Source: VYFG01 sp965248685 (GTDB lineage Bacteria > Pseudomonadota > Gammaproteobacteria > Arenicellales > Poriferihabitantaceae). From it: a stretch of DNA of 64,000 nucleotides. Positions 24,811 to 33,313 of the stretch are shown piece by piece. How positions within the stretch are numbered: position 1 is the stretch's first letter; each line of letters opens with the position of its first letter. The notes under the pieces were generated by a model. The model was not told the origin of the DNA, made no database searches, and saw nothing but the letters and a program-made list of their open reading frames with translations. Where the stretch lies: contig CBDFKC010000003.1 of assembly GCA_965248685.1 (NCBI GenBank), forward strand, positions 1,550,001-1,614,000, in the 5' to 3' direction. A program made the translations under genes and the position numbers.

Positions 24811-25470
24811 TCAGTTTTTAGGGCGCTGGTGAAATGTCTCCCCAGTATTCACCCGAGGTATTGGAATTGTAGGGATCGGCACTGATAAAAAGGCGCATAG
24901 TGGTTCCCAGCCCTGGGAAATTTCGTAAACCAGGAGTCTTTCCTGGTCAATTGTATTTCGAACATTTTCAGTGTGTTGCCGAAAAACCTGGATAGCATGG
25001 TCTTGATCGTCTAAGCGTCCGGCGAATGTCTGATCAACCACAATTTCATAGGCCATTTTTACCCTCTCACGTCTGGGACCTGGCGCGAGGTCTGGCCACT
25101 GTTTCATCGCCGGATAAATGGTTTTTTGAACGCTGTTAAACCAGCTTTGTTCGTCGCGGATAGAATGGATGATCTTTGCATTGGGATAATAGGCGCAAAG
25201 TTCTCGCCAGAAATGGGCCGACGGCCAATCGACACACGCGCGATAATTGACATATACCTTATCCCAGTCCGGTAAGTCTCCACGAGACGCTTGCTGCCAA
25301 TATGGCAATTGCTCTGGATGTTCGCGTACTTCATACATATGATGGCAGGGACCAAACCCCAGGTGTTCCAGTGCAAGCTTTAGTGAGTTGGTGCCTGTTC
25401 GTCCGAATCCGGTGCCAATGACCTCTAATGACATATTGCGTCTCTTTGAATTATTCGTCGAGTATGCCAT
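24811..25470 (-). CDS. Sulfotransferase-family protein
   Basis: A 219-residue protein. LEVIGTGFGRTGTNSLKLAL is the 5'-phosphosulfate-binding P-loop-like motif of the Sulfotransfer_4 group. AKIIHSIRDEQSWFNSV provides the 3'-phosphate-binding Arg/Ser region. Such proteins transfer sulfate from PAPS, though many bacterial members have no known acceptor. AGGGA before ATG 25470 supports this start; ATG 25434 (MSLEVIG) is an alternative nearer the domain. No sulfate-activation genes are nearby. Confidence 0.83.
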   Translation of the reverse strand: MAYSTNNSKRRNMSLEVIGTGFGRTGTNSLKLALEHLGFGPCHHMYEVREHPEQLPYWQQASRGDLPDWDKVYVNYRACVDWPSAHFWRELCAYYPNAKIIHSIRDEQSWFNSVQKTIYPAMKQWPDLAPGPRRERVKMAYEIVVDQTFAGRLDDQDHAIQVFRQHTENVRNTIDQERLLVYEISQGWEPLCAFLSVPIPTIPIPRVNTGETFHQRPKN

Positions 25471-25547
25471 TTTATTCCCTGGTAATTGGAGTTGGTGCGT
25501 TCTAATCCAGCGAATCTATAGGCCGCCCTGTTCCGGACCAGCCAACT

Positions 25548-25721
25548 TTGAAAACTTGCTACTTCTGGCCGCCGGCATTTGTTTTGATGTGGAGCAGTGG
25601 GCCCATGGTTACCAAAATTGCACTGGTTGATTCAAGCCCATTTGTATTGCTTGGTTGTCGTGCCCTGGCGGCGATACTGACTCCTTTGCTGACTTGGAGA
25701 TATTTGCCAAAAGCCGGCTAA
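25548..25721 (+). pseudogene. N-terminal fragment of an EamA/DMT transporter
   Basis: A 57-codon frame reads FWPPAFVLMWSSGPMVTKIA, then LVDSSPFVLLGCRALAAILT and PLLTWRYLPKAG before TAA. This is the first two helices of an EamA protein, where the family normally continues for another 240 residues. Nothing that follows matches the family. It is a relic in the 310-bp gap between the sulfotransferase and dehydratase genes, and the sixth EamA-type sequence in this region. Confidence 0.6.
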
Positions 25722-25780
25722 CGACGTGGAACCTCAGAGGAAAAACTGACAGCTCTTGGAATTGGAATACTTATTCAGTT

Positions 25781-26716
25781 TCAATTTTCGGGATAAAGCT
25801 GCCGTTGCCAAAGATCAAGCTGTTTTAAATTCACTCCCATACCGCCGCACACCACTACCAGGATATCTTTCTTTTCAAGTAAATCTGGTGCCGGTTCATA
25901 AATTGCAGCGAGGGTAGCGCCACAGGCGGGTTCTACCAGTACACGATGGTCATCGAGGAAGCGCCTACAAGCGTCGAGTGCCTGCTGATCACTGATCAGG
26001 TGATTGCTCACATTATGAGATTGACTGACGCGGTAAGCCGCCTCGGAAACTTGTTTTGCTCCTAACGTATTGGCAATTGTTGAGATCTCTGACAGCATAA
26101 TCGGGCCTCCCGCACGAACTGCACCGGCGAAAGACGCTGCACCATGGGTTTCCACCGCAACAATTTTAATTTCTGAGAGTCCGTGACGGTCAAGTCCCTG
26201 ACTGATGCCGCAAAGCAAACCGCCGCCCCCGACCGACAAAACGACGGCATCGGGGATGCAACCAGCATTGACCACTTCGTCGATCAAGGTGGCATGACCC
26301 GGCCACAGTAAGGGATCGTCAAAAGGATGGATCAACACACTATTCTCATCGACCAGGGATTGCGCCAGGGTATGGGCTTCCAGCCAGCCAGTTCCATGTA
26401 TTCTAAGGTCTGCTTTGAACCGTGTTATAGCGTCAATTGCGGTCTGCGACGTCGATTCCGGGACAATTACCAACACCTCGACACCGAGTTTAAAGCCTGC
26501 GTATGCGGTGGCAATACCAGCGTTACCGCCGGAGGAACTGATTAAACGTTTAGCGCCATCAGCTACATAACGTTGACAAGCGTAGCCAACACCGCGGTTT
26601 TTGAACGATCCTGATGGTTGTAATGCCTCCATTTTTAACCAGATGCGGGCTTCTCCAAAAGACATCGCAACGGATTCGATCAGTGGAGTATTAGTATGCA
26701 GTGGTTTTATTTTCAT
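25781..26716 (-). CDS. PLP-dependent serine/threonine dehydratase-like enzyme
   Basis: A 311-residue fold-type II PLP enzyme. The Schiff-base Lys is in GSFKNRGVGYACQ, the phosphate loop in VVLSVGGGGLLCGISQGL, and the cofactor-contact Asn in SSGGNAGIATAYAG. It matches L-serine/L-threonine dehydratases, which convert Ser or Thr to pyruvate or 2-oxobutyrate plus ammonia. There is no C-terminal ACT domain, so it is the catabolic type. I use ATG 26716 preceded by AGGCGTGA; an in-frame TTG at 26740 is less likely. Confidence 0.88.
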   Translation of the reverse strand: MKIKPLHTNTPLIESVAMSFGEARIWLKMEALQPSGSFKNRGVGYACQRYVADGAKRLISSSGGNAGIATAYAGFKLGVEVLVIVPESTSQTAIDAITRFKADLRIHGTGWLEAHTLAQSLVDENSVLIHPFDDPLLWPGHATLIDEVVNAGCIPDAVVLSVGGGGLLCGISQGLDRHGLSEIKIVAVETHGAASFAGAVRAGGPIMLSEISTIANTLGAKQVSEAAYRVSQSHNVSNHLISDQQALDACRRFLDDHRVLVEPACGATLAAIYEPAPDLLEKKDILVVVCGGMGVNLKQLDLWQRQLYPEN

Positions 26717-26910
26717 TATTTCACGCCTATAACTTGCCAACTGTTACAGCGTCCTGAAGCTCGCCGAACAAGTCGCTAATTATACGCCTGACTTTACAAT
26801 TGAATGAATCGAAGGCGTTATACTTTACAGGATATTGCTATTAGTTGTCCTCGGATTGTGCCAATATCCGCGAAAAATCGTCGAGCCTGCCATTGCTTAA
26901 AATTTTCCAA

Positions 26911-27855
26911 ATGCTTAACAGAAATACCCAAGGTGTTTTGTGCCTTATGGGAGCGTTGGTTTTTTTAACGGTAAGCGATTCAATAGTAAAGTGGCTTAGT
27001 CCTCGTTACGCGCTGCATGAAATCATGCTACTGCGAGCAGTATTTGCCCTGACCCTGGTTATGGTGTTTGTCTATTTAGAGGGTGGACTTGTCACTCTTA
27101 AAACTCGTCGCCCCTGGCTACATTTCTTGCGTGGCGCGTTGCTGGTATTCGCCAATATGTTTTTCTTTCTAGGCTTGGCAACAATGCCTCTAGCTCAGAC
27201 TGTTGCATTGTTTTTTACCGCACCATTATTTATCTGTTTATTGGCGCAACCAGTTTTGGGTGAAAAAGTTGGATTGATGCGATGGATGGCAATAGTTGTG
27301 GGCATGGGTGGTGTGGTAATAATGCTGCGGCCCGGTGCGGAAATATTTGACCTGACCAGTTTATTGCCCATTATGGCTGCATTAACCTATGCGGCAATGC
27401 AGATGATTACGCGGAGGCTTGGAATGCAGGATAGCGCTGGCACCCTCACATACTATATTCAGATTGCGTTTATCGTTATTTCGCTGAGTATTGGGCTAAC
27501 TATCGGCGATGGTCGTTTCAATACTTTGGAAAATCCAACCTTCGAATTTTTGCTGCGCCAATGGACCTGGCCAACCCTGTTCGACCTTCAGCTGATTGTT
27601 TTATGCGGTCTCATTGTCGCCTGCGGAGCTTATTTAATGTCTCAAGCTTATAGAATCGGACAAGCATCTGCAGTCGCACCCTTTGAATACACCTCCCTGC
27701 CATTTGCCCTGTTGGTTGGTTATCTGGTGTGGGGCGACTGGCCCGACACCGCATCAATGATCGGCAGCCTCCTGATCATTTTCAGCGGGCTATGGATCGT
27801 CTACTTCGATAAATCAAAAAGTTCCGGATCAGTAAATAGATCGGGGTCGGTGTGA
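26911..27855 (+). CDS. EamA/DMT-family transporter (3)
   Basis: About 314 residues from ATG 26911 (MLNRNTQGVLCLMGAL), where the first helix begins; an in-frame TTG at 26845 would add a polar leader. Ten hydrophobic segments form two EamA domains (LPLAQTVALFF-type TMPLAQTVALFFTAPLFICL; QASAVAPFEYTSLPFALLVG). It resembles the RhaT/YdcZ-like export branch; substrate unknown. Its last residues (RSGSV) and stop are read from a REP-like palindrome shared with the soxG end near 61020. Confidence 0.9.
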   Translation: MLNRNTQGVLCLMGALVFLTVSDSIVKWLSPRYALHEIMLLRAVFALTLVMVFVYLEGGLVTLKTRRPWLHFLRGALLVFANMFFFLGLATMPLAQTVALFFTAPLFICLLAQPVLGEKVGLMRWMAIVVGMGGVVIMLRPGAEIFDLTSLLPIMAALTYAAMQMITRRLGMQDSAGTLTYYIQIAFIVISLSIGLTIGDGRFNTLENPTFEFLLRQWTWPTLFDLQLIVLCGLIVACGAYLMSQAYRIGQASAVAPFEYTSLPFALLVGYLVWGDWPDTASMIGSLLIIFSGLWIVYFDKSKSSGSVNRSGSV

Positions 27856-27867
27856 TCCCGATTTATT
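27835..27867. repeat. REP-like hairpin between convergent genes
   Basis: AATAGATCGGG (27835-27845) pairs with CCCGATTTATT (27857-27867), with one mismatch in 11. The left arm continues GTCGGTGT and matches the palindrome at 60981-61036 (AATAGATCGGGGTCAGTGT). It lies across the stop codon of the EamA gene and next to the yaaA stop, so it may serve as a two-way terminator. Confidence 0.65.
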
Positions 27868-28645
27868 CCGAATTATTGTCTTTGCGGATGAAATTGGGTT
27901 TGATGGGGGTTGAGGAGGACTTGTCGTAGCGATACCCGTCAAGGTTGAATGCAACTATCTGATCGGGGTTTTTGATACGGTTTTTAATTATCCATGCGCT
28001 CATTCTTCCCCGGGCTTTTTTGGCGAAGAATCCAATCATCTTGTATTTTCCGTTGTTCCAATCACTAAATGTCGGTGTGATGATTTCGGCATTGAGATGC
28101 TTTGGTATGATCGCCTTAAAGTATTCGTTGGAAGCCAGATTCACAAGGGTTTCCGAGTCAATAACATTAAGCTGCTGGTTCAATGACGCGCTAATGCGTT
28201 TACCCCAAAACTCATACAGATTCTTGCCCCGCCGGGTCTTTAACGTAGTACCCATTTCAAGGCGATAAGGTTGAATCAAATCAAGCGGCTTTAATACGCC
28301 GTACAAACCGGAAAGTATCCGCAGATGCTGCTGGGCCCAATCGATGTCTTCAGGTTGAAATGTGTTTATTTCAAGACCAGTATAGACGTCTCCGGTAAAC
28401 GCGAGTACCGCCTGTTTGGCATTGTCCGGTGCAAAAGGAAGCTGCCAATCGTGATACCTTTTTTTGTTTAGCTCTGATAGTGCCGGACTAATTTCCATCA
28501 GCTGCTGCAATTTACCTGTGGACTTCTTACGCAAAACTTCGATTAATCGCTGGCTGTGATCAAGAAAATCCGGCTGGGTGAAATCGCAGGTTAACGCTTC
28601 ACTTTCGAAATCGAGAGATTTGGCAGGAGAAATAACGATTAACAT
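27863..28645 (-). CDS. yaaA: Peroxide stress protein YaaA (UPF0246)
   Basis: A 260-residue protein starting MLIVISPAKSLDFES, the hallmark of YaaA. Other family segments are PALSELNKKRYHDW, ALLAF-type VLAFTGDVYTGLEI, LRILSGLYGVLKPLDLIQPY and RLEMGTTLKT. In E. coli YaaA lowers free iron and protects DNA and proteins during hydrogen peroxide stress. I use ATG 28645 because the family begins there; an in-frame start at 28669 adds eight residues. It is convergent with the EamA gene, 7 bp away. Confidence 0.95.
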   Translation of the reverse strand: MLIVISPAKSLDFESEALTCDFTQPDFLDHSQRLIEVLRKKSTGKLQQLMEISPALSELNKKRYHDWQLPFAPDNAKQAVLAFTGDVYTGLEINTFQPEDIDWAQQHLRILSGLYGVLKPLDLIQPYRLEMGTTLKTRRGKNLYEFWGKRISASLNQQLNVIDSETLVNLASNEYFKAIIPKHLNAEIITPTFSDWNNGKYKMIGFFAKKARGRMSAWIIKNRIKNPDQIVAFNLDGYRYDKSSSTPIKPNFIRKDNNSE

Positions 28646-28827
28646 AAATTTTATCGACGCAGGTGGCAAGTCTAAAGCTGCGGTAAGTATAGCAAACCAT
28701 AATCAGACCTATTGAATGGATTTGACTTATTCCCGAGTCAATCACGTCATTTAGTCGATTTTGTGATTTTGTATATTATCCCCTGATCTTCTATACTCGC
28801 GCGCTTCTCTAACCTTTGGAAACAGTA

Positions 28828-29268
28828 ATGGCAAAAGCTACCAAGAAAAAAGCGATCGCGAAAAGTGCGGCAATTAATACAAGAATAGATTCCGCGCTAA
28901 ATCACTTAGTGATTGCGCACGCCGACGCTGGCAAGGCGCAACTTGTTCGAACCAGTGAGTCGAAAAAATTAGTCGCATTGGTAAAACGTCTAAACAAGAA
29001 GCGTGCCGCATTGGCAAAGCGAAAAGTGACCGCTGCTTCTCGCTTAAAGAAAGCAGCTAATTCCGAAAACAAGAAGTCGCTGGCAGCCGTGGTTAAGGAG
29101 CTTGCCTCCGTGCGTAAGGAACTGACTAAGTATCGAATTCAGAAAAGTGTAATTGCCGCTGAATTGGCTGCGGTAAAAGCTGGAAATCGTAAAGTAACTT
29201 CTTACGTAAAGGCGATCGCAAAAATTGACAAAGTATTAAGCAAATCTGCCAAAAAGAGAAAAAAGTAA
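28828..29268 (+). CDS. Lysine/alanine-rich histone H1-like protein
   Basis: A 146-residue, very basic protein composed mainly of Lys and Ala, with Lys-rich ends (MAKATKKKAIAKSAA; LSKSAKKRKK) and a helical middle of heptad-like repeats (KELASVRKELTKYRIQKS). ATG 28828 follows GGAAA by 5 bases. Composition is that of bacterial histone H1-like nucleoid proteins, so DNA binding or compaction is likely but inferred. It is monocistronic and followed by a strong hairpin at 29281. Confidence 0.75.
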   Translation: MAKATKKKAIAKSAAINTRIDSALNHLVIAHADAGKAQLVRTSESKKLVALVKRLNKKRAALAKRKVTAASRLKKAANSENKKSLAAVVKELASVRKELTKYRIQKSVIAAELAAVKAGNRKVTSYVKAIAKIDKVLSKSAKKRKK

Positions 29269-29280
29269 CTTTGGTAATAT

Positions 29281-29311
29281 GGAAAATTCTGTCTTTATGA
29301 CAGAATTTTCC
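29281..29311 (+). terminator. Strong hairpin after histone-like gene
   Basis: GGAAAATTCTGTC and GACAGAATTTTCC form a perfect 13-bp stem around the loop TTTAT, 12 bases after the stop codon. There is no long T-run, so it may stop transcription weakly or protect the mRNA 3' end. Confidence 0.7.
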
Positions 29312-29420
29312 GGCTACCTTAAATACTGGGAAATTGCTCGGAGGCTGAATGACTCAATTTATCCCTCGACGTACTTCCGCGGCAAAAAAACGGTTTAATG
29401 AGAGATTGGTCTAGGCGCTA

Positions 29421-29837
29421 TTAGCAGTCCCCAATTCGTTTGGCGGAATAGGTTCCAATAGAATTAAAAACCTGCCCGCCAAATGAAGCTTCTACTTCCA
29501 TGGTTCCGTCAGCGCTGTCACCATCGGATGTATATATACCATTCATTGTCATCTCGCCGATATCCATTTTACATAACATTGTGAATTCCAGGGTATCGCC
29601 GTCGAGCACGCTACGGGTTATCTCGCACCCACTGCCTTGCTCGGTCATCGATTCGGGATCGAAATTGTTCTCCTCCTTGCACTCTATATTGGATTCGGAT
29701 TCTCTCTGCCCGGTCATGGGATTAAAATTTGTGGTGGTCGATTCCCACAGCCCGGGATTAAGCGGAAGCGAATCCGCCGATACCGAAAAGGCGATTGTCC
29801 AAACTACAATAGCGAGCGATAGTGTTGTTGGTTTCAT
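29421..29837 (-). CDS. DUF3617-type exported protein
   Basis: A 138-residue protein with a signal peptide (LSLAIVVWTIAFSVSADS, cleavage probably after VSA). The mature part reads LPLNPGLWESTT, then IECKEENNFDP, SGCEITRSVLDGDTLEFTM and IGTYSAKRIGDC. The GLWE opening and the spaced Cys residues match DUF3617, a family of small periplasmic proteins without known function. The leader upstream contains an 18-bp tandem duplication. Confidence 0.8.
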   Translation of the reverse strand: MKPTTLSLAIVVWTIAFSVSADSLPLNPGLWESTTTNFNPMTGQRESESNIECKEENNFDPESMTEQGSGCEITRSVLDGDTLEFTMLCKMDIGEMTMNGIYTSDGDSADGTMEVEASFGGQVFNSIGTYSAKRIGDC

Positions 29838-29838
29838 T

Positions 29839-29874
29839 AATTGTTTCAGGGGAGGTAATTGTTTCAGGGGAGGT
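29839..29874. repeat. 18-bp tandem duplication in a gene leader
   Basis: AATTGTTTCAGGGGAGGT occurs twice in a row (29839-29856 and 29857-29874), immediately upstream of the minus-strand DUF3617 start at 29837. On the coding strand it duplicates CCTCCCCTGAAACAATT, so spacing to any upstream promoter is changed. Confidence 0.9.
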
Positions 29875-30096
29875 GGTTAAACGAATAGCGATAATGGCCA
29901 ATAGTATAGCGATACTTCAGAGGTAAAACCATTTGCCATTTCCTCGGATAAGTATTATCGGCGCGGGAGCAGATCCTTTTCGACCGCTCCAACGTCGGAT
30001 TAATCGACTCGTTAAATTTGTTAAATTCGGCGGCTGAAGACTCTGTTTTTATGTGAAATTCAACTAGAATTGAACCTGACACCTCGGAGAACCGCC

Positions 30097-30903
30097 ATGA
30101 AAACATCGACCGCTGAAAAAATTGATGATCAAATGATCTTAATTGAACATCTGCCATTTGAATTGGATGGAGGCATCGCGAAACGCGCGAGAATTGGTTT
30201 GATCGTGTTGGCTACCGATTACACAATCGAATACGAGTGGCGAAAAGTTTTCGACTGCCTTGAAGGAGTGGCGCTATATCAAAGCAGAATAATGAATGAT
30301 GATGTTATTACGCCTGAGTCGCTACGGGCGATGGAACCGAAGATTACTGCTTGCACAGAAATACTGACGCCAGGAACCCCTCTTGACGTGGTCGCCTACG
30401 GGTGCACGTCGGCTTCTATGGCAATTGGCGAAGAAAAAGTGTTTGCAAACATACATGCAGCTGAGCCAGATGCCCGCTGCACGACGCCGATCACCGGCGC
30501 ATTCACTGCATTCGATGCATTCAATGCGAAACGTATTGGCGTGCTAACTCCGTATCCGGAATCGGTCAACAAAATAGTGGCTAAATATATCGCTGACCGG
30601 GGATTTGACGTGCCGGTATTTGGATCGTTTAATGAAAACCGGGACAGCAACGTTTCTCGAATTACCCCGGATTCCATCGAGGCAGGAGTACGCGAAATTA
30701 TCAAGCATGCATCAGTGGATGCCGTATTTGTCTCCTGTACATCGGTGCGGTTGGTTGACGCCTGTAAGGAGCTAGAGGAGAGTCTTGGCATCCCGTTGAC
30801 CTCGTCTAATCACGCGATGGCCTGGCACGCAATGCGACTCGCAGGAATCGAGGATAAATTGCCGCAATTTGGTTCATTATTCAATTTACCGCTGCCAAAT
30901 TAA
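30097..30903 (+). CDS. Maleate isomerase / Asp-Glu racemase-superfamily protein (1)
   Basis: A 268-residue protein starting at ATG 30097, with GGAGA seven bases upstream. Two Cys-centred active-site loops are conserved: DVVAYGCTSASMAIGEE and DAVFVSCTSVRLVDACK. The C-terminal LTSSNHAMAWHAMRLAGIED is typical of maleate cis-trans isomerase and arylmalonate decarboxylase relatives. The family uses one or two Cys to isomerise, racemise or decarboxylate C4-type acids. It is about 185 bp before an EamA gene. A paralogue lies at 36856-37674. Exact reaction unknown. Confidence 0.87.
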   Translation: MKTSTAEKIDDQMILIEHLPFELDGGIAKRARIGLIVLATDYTIEYEWRKVFDCLEGVALYQSRIMNDDVITPESLRAMEPKITACTEILTPGTPLDVVAYGCTSASMAIGEEKVFANIHAAEPDARCTTPITGAFTAFDAFNAKRIGVLTPYPESVNKIVAKYIADRGFDVPVFGSFNENRDSNVSRITPDSIEAGVREIIKHASVDAVFVSCTSVRLVDACKELEESLGIPLTSSNHAMAWHAMRLAGIEDKLPQFGSLFNLPLPN

Positions 30904-31087
30904 GCACCTGATTTATCCTGAACTACTATTGGCATTCAAATTCGAGGAGAAACTCGACCCTGGCCATTCGATAGAAATTTTCGATGTAGTTAACTAACTC
31001 TATTCGGCCCCATAACAATTTGTAAATAAGCCTAGCTAGACCAAGAGAGGTTCACATTAATCACAGTACCACTCACGGGGTCCGGGT

Positions 31088-31954
31088 CTGAATTTACCGG
31101 TCATTTCTGCCGCTTTTAGTGCAATCGTTATTTTTGGTGCATCCCCGGTTGCCGCAAAAATAGCGGTTTCATCCATGCCGGCAGTGGATGTAGCATTACT
31201 TCGCACCATGATTGGAGGGTCGGTTGCGATTCCAATAGCGTGGTTACTTGGAATAAAATTACCGAAGGACAAGCAGCAACTATACCTGTTATGTCTGTCG
31301 GGGTTTTGTGGATTTGTCGGGTTCCCGATTATGTTTACCCTGGGTGTTTTACTGACTTCGGCGAATCATGCATCGATGATTCTTGCCAGTTTGCCGATAT
31401 TTACCGGGGCGATCGCCATGATATGGGACCGACAAGTTCCCCATCGGCGCTGGTGGACTGGTTGTGTCGTCGCACTGATAGGAGAAGGAATCCTGATTTC
31501 AACTCACACCATTGATACAGGACAATCCAGTGTTTCAGGGGACCTATTGGTGCTCGGGTCCAACGTGTTCGCGTCTATAGGGTACGTGGCAGGCGGCCGA
31601 TTGCAACGATCAGGGTATTCGGCAAGAGGTACGACCTTTTGGGGGGTGGCTATTTTTGCGGTTTTGCTGACTCCGACGGTGCCGTTTTTATTAGACTTTC
31701 CCGCACTCGCCGTGGCACCTTTGGAAGCCTGGGCAGGCGTGGTATACCTCGCCATTGGCGTTACTATTATTGGATATATTCTGTGGTATTGGGCCCTTGG
31801 GTCCGGTGGTATTGCGCGGGTCGGGCTGTTGCAGTTTTTGCAGCCAATTTCCGGTGTTGTACTGGCGGGATTGTTACTTGCAGAGCAAGTAAATTCGGGT
31901 TTCCTAATGGCGTCTGCTGTTGTTTTTTGCGGCGTCTGGCTTGCCTTAGGTTAG
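31088..31954 (+). CDS. EamA/DMT-family transporter (4), start codon unclear or lost
   Basis: The frame encodes a typical EamA protein whose first helix (LNLPVISAAFSAIVIFGASP) lies upstream of the first ATG (31175). The frame is open only from 31061 and contains no ATG, GTG or TTG before 31175. CTG 31088 is the only plausible start that keeps helix 1. A ribosome-site-like AGAGAGG at 31044 is followed by ATT 31056 in another frame, which hits a stop at 31089; a lost ATG plus a one-base shift would explain this. Starting at 31175 gives 259 residues and nine helices. Possibly a pseudogene. Substrate unknown. Confidence 0.7.
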   Translation: MNLPVISAAFSAIVIFGASPVAAKIAVSSMPAVDVALLRTMIGGSVAIPIAWLLGIKLPKDKQQLYLLCLSGFCGFVGFPIMFTLGVLLTSANHASMILASLPIFTGAIAMIWDRQVPHRRWWTGCVVALIGEGILISTHTIDTGQSSVSGDLLVLGSNVFASIGYVAGGRLQRSGYSARGTTFWGVAIFAVLLTPTVPFLLDFPALAVAPLEAWAGVVYLAIGVTIIGYILWYWALGSGGIARVGLLQFLQPISGVVLAGLLLAEQVNSGFLMASAVVFCGVWLALG

Positions 31955-31999
31955 TGTTCCGCAGTTGAGTCAGTTGGCTTTATATATCTTAAATTAGTC

Positions 32000-33313
32000 G
32001 TGGGGATTCCAGCCAGAGCCAAACTAAGGGTAATCATTCCCGGGGTATTGTGTGGATTGTTTTCGATCGAGGGGATTTCTGATCAACCGGGGTCGGTTCC
32101 CGATCCTGTGGTAATACAAATTGGCCAGGAATTGATCAAAGAATCTGAAATTACCCTTGGGAAGATTCAGCTTAGGTTGGAAAATCTGCAGCTAAATTGC
32201 GTAGATGTGGTGAGCCTGGTTAAAAAGCGCAAACAGCTGGCCCTGGAAGCACGAACTCGTGCTTCTTTCAAGGTCGAAGAGTTTGCAGTCGACTATCAGA
32301 AATTAATTACTCAGGGGCGAGAATCAAAAGCGTTGCAACGGGATGTTGAGAACAGATTGATTGTCGAAGCGTATCAACGATCCCGCTTTATGATAAAGGC
32401 TTCACAAATAATAATCGGCCTGAGTTCCAATCCTGCCGAATTAGAAATTCAACAAGCCTGGAATCGAGCATTCTTAATCAGGCAAAAATACCAGTCAAAG
32501 GAGCAATCTTTCGAACAGTTGGCGGTATCCTATTCTGACGATCCTTCGGCTACTTTTAATGGTGGACGAATGGACTACTTTACCGTATTTGAAAAGCTCT
32601 ACCCCGTGGAAACCGCAGCATATCAAACTCCAATTGGAGCAGTATCCACGCCAGTCAAAACCAGGTTTGGTATTCACTTGTTAAAAGTCGAGGACCGAAT
32701 AAGATTGCCAGGGAGGAAGAGGGTTTCGCAGATCATGATTCGAACCAGTCCATCAGACTCCCAGCCGCAGATGTCTGAAACGGTCCAGAGAATCAATCAG
32801 GTCTATCAAATGACCAGTACAAAACCATTCTCGGAACTTGTTAGCCAGTTTTCCGAAGACGTAAAAAGTAAGCTCATCCATGGCGACCTGGGATTTGATC
32901 GGCTGATAAATGAGCTCGAATCAGTCAGATTATCACTGGACAGAGGTGAAGTTTCACGACCCACTCGGTCACCCCAGGGCTGGCATATACTGAAGCTGAC
33001 AGAGATTCTGGAGTTTCCGAGTTTCGAAAAATCTGAATCTTTACTCCGAGAAAGAATAGGGCTCGACGCCAGAGTCGACAGAATACTGCGACCAGCGAAA
33101 ATTCCAGAACAGAACTACCGGGTTCTAAATGATTTGTACGCCAGTTACGAGAACCAGTTACTGAGTGCAAAACTACTCGCAGAAATATTTCCTAGTTCAA
33201 AAGCCAACTCGAGTCAGTCTGTATTGTCAGTAATATGCTCTAACTCGAGATCAATCGGACAACTCAATCTTGATCGGCGATTTCCAGTTCAGACTAGTCC
33301 CTCGCCACATTAG
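32000..33313 (+). CDS. Exported peptidyl-prolyl isomerase with two parvulin domains
   Basis: A 437-residue protein starting at GTG, with a hydrophobic N-terminal segment (LRVIIPGVLCGLFSIEG) that may be a signal peptide. An N-terminal helical region is followed by two PpiC/parvulin-type domains. The first is IKASQIIIGLSSNPAE with YSDDPSATFNGGRMDYFTV and FGIHLLKVEDR. The second is RKRVSQIMIRTSPSDS with FSEDVKSKLIHGDLGFDRL and QGWHILKLTEI. The layout resembles periplasmic SurA/PpiD-type chaperones, so folding of exported proteins is the likely role. The 3' end overlaps the convergent haem-protein gene by 20 bases. Confidence 0.85.
   Translation: MGIPARAKLRVIIPGVLCGLFSIEGISDQPGSVPDPVVIQIGQELIKESEITLGKIQLRLENLQLNCVDVVSLVKKRKQLALEARTRASFKVEEFAVDYQKLITQGRESKALQRDVENRLIVEAYQRSRFMIKASQIIIGLSSNPAELEIQQAWNRAFLIRQKYQSKEQSFEQLAVSYSDDPSATFNGGRMDYFTVFEKLYPVETAAYQTPIGAVSTPVKTRFGIHLLKVEDRIRLPGRKRVSQIMIRTSPSDSQPQMSETVQRINQVYQMTSTKPFSELVSQFSEDVKSKLIHGDLGFDRLINELESVRLSLDRGEVSRPTRSPQGWHILKLTEILEFPSFEKSESLLRERIGLDARVDRILRPAKIPEQNYRVLNDLYASYENQLLSAKLLAEIFPSSKANSSQSVLSVICSNSRSIGQLNLDRRFPVQTSPSPH

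Noticed and set aside
29839..29874. Possible CRISPR-like repeats
   Set aside because: Only two copies in direct contact, with no spacer and no cas genes; a tandem duplication explains it.
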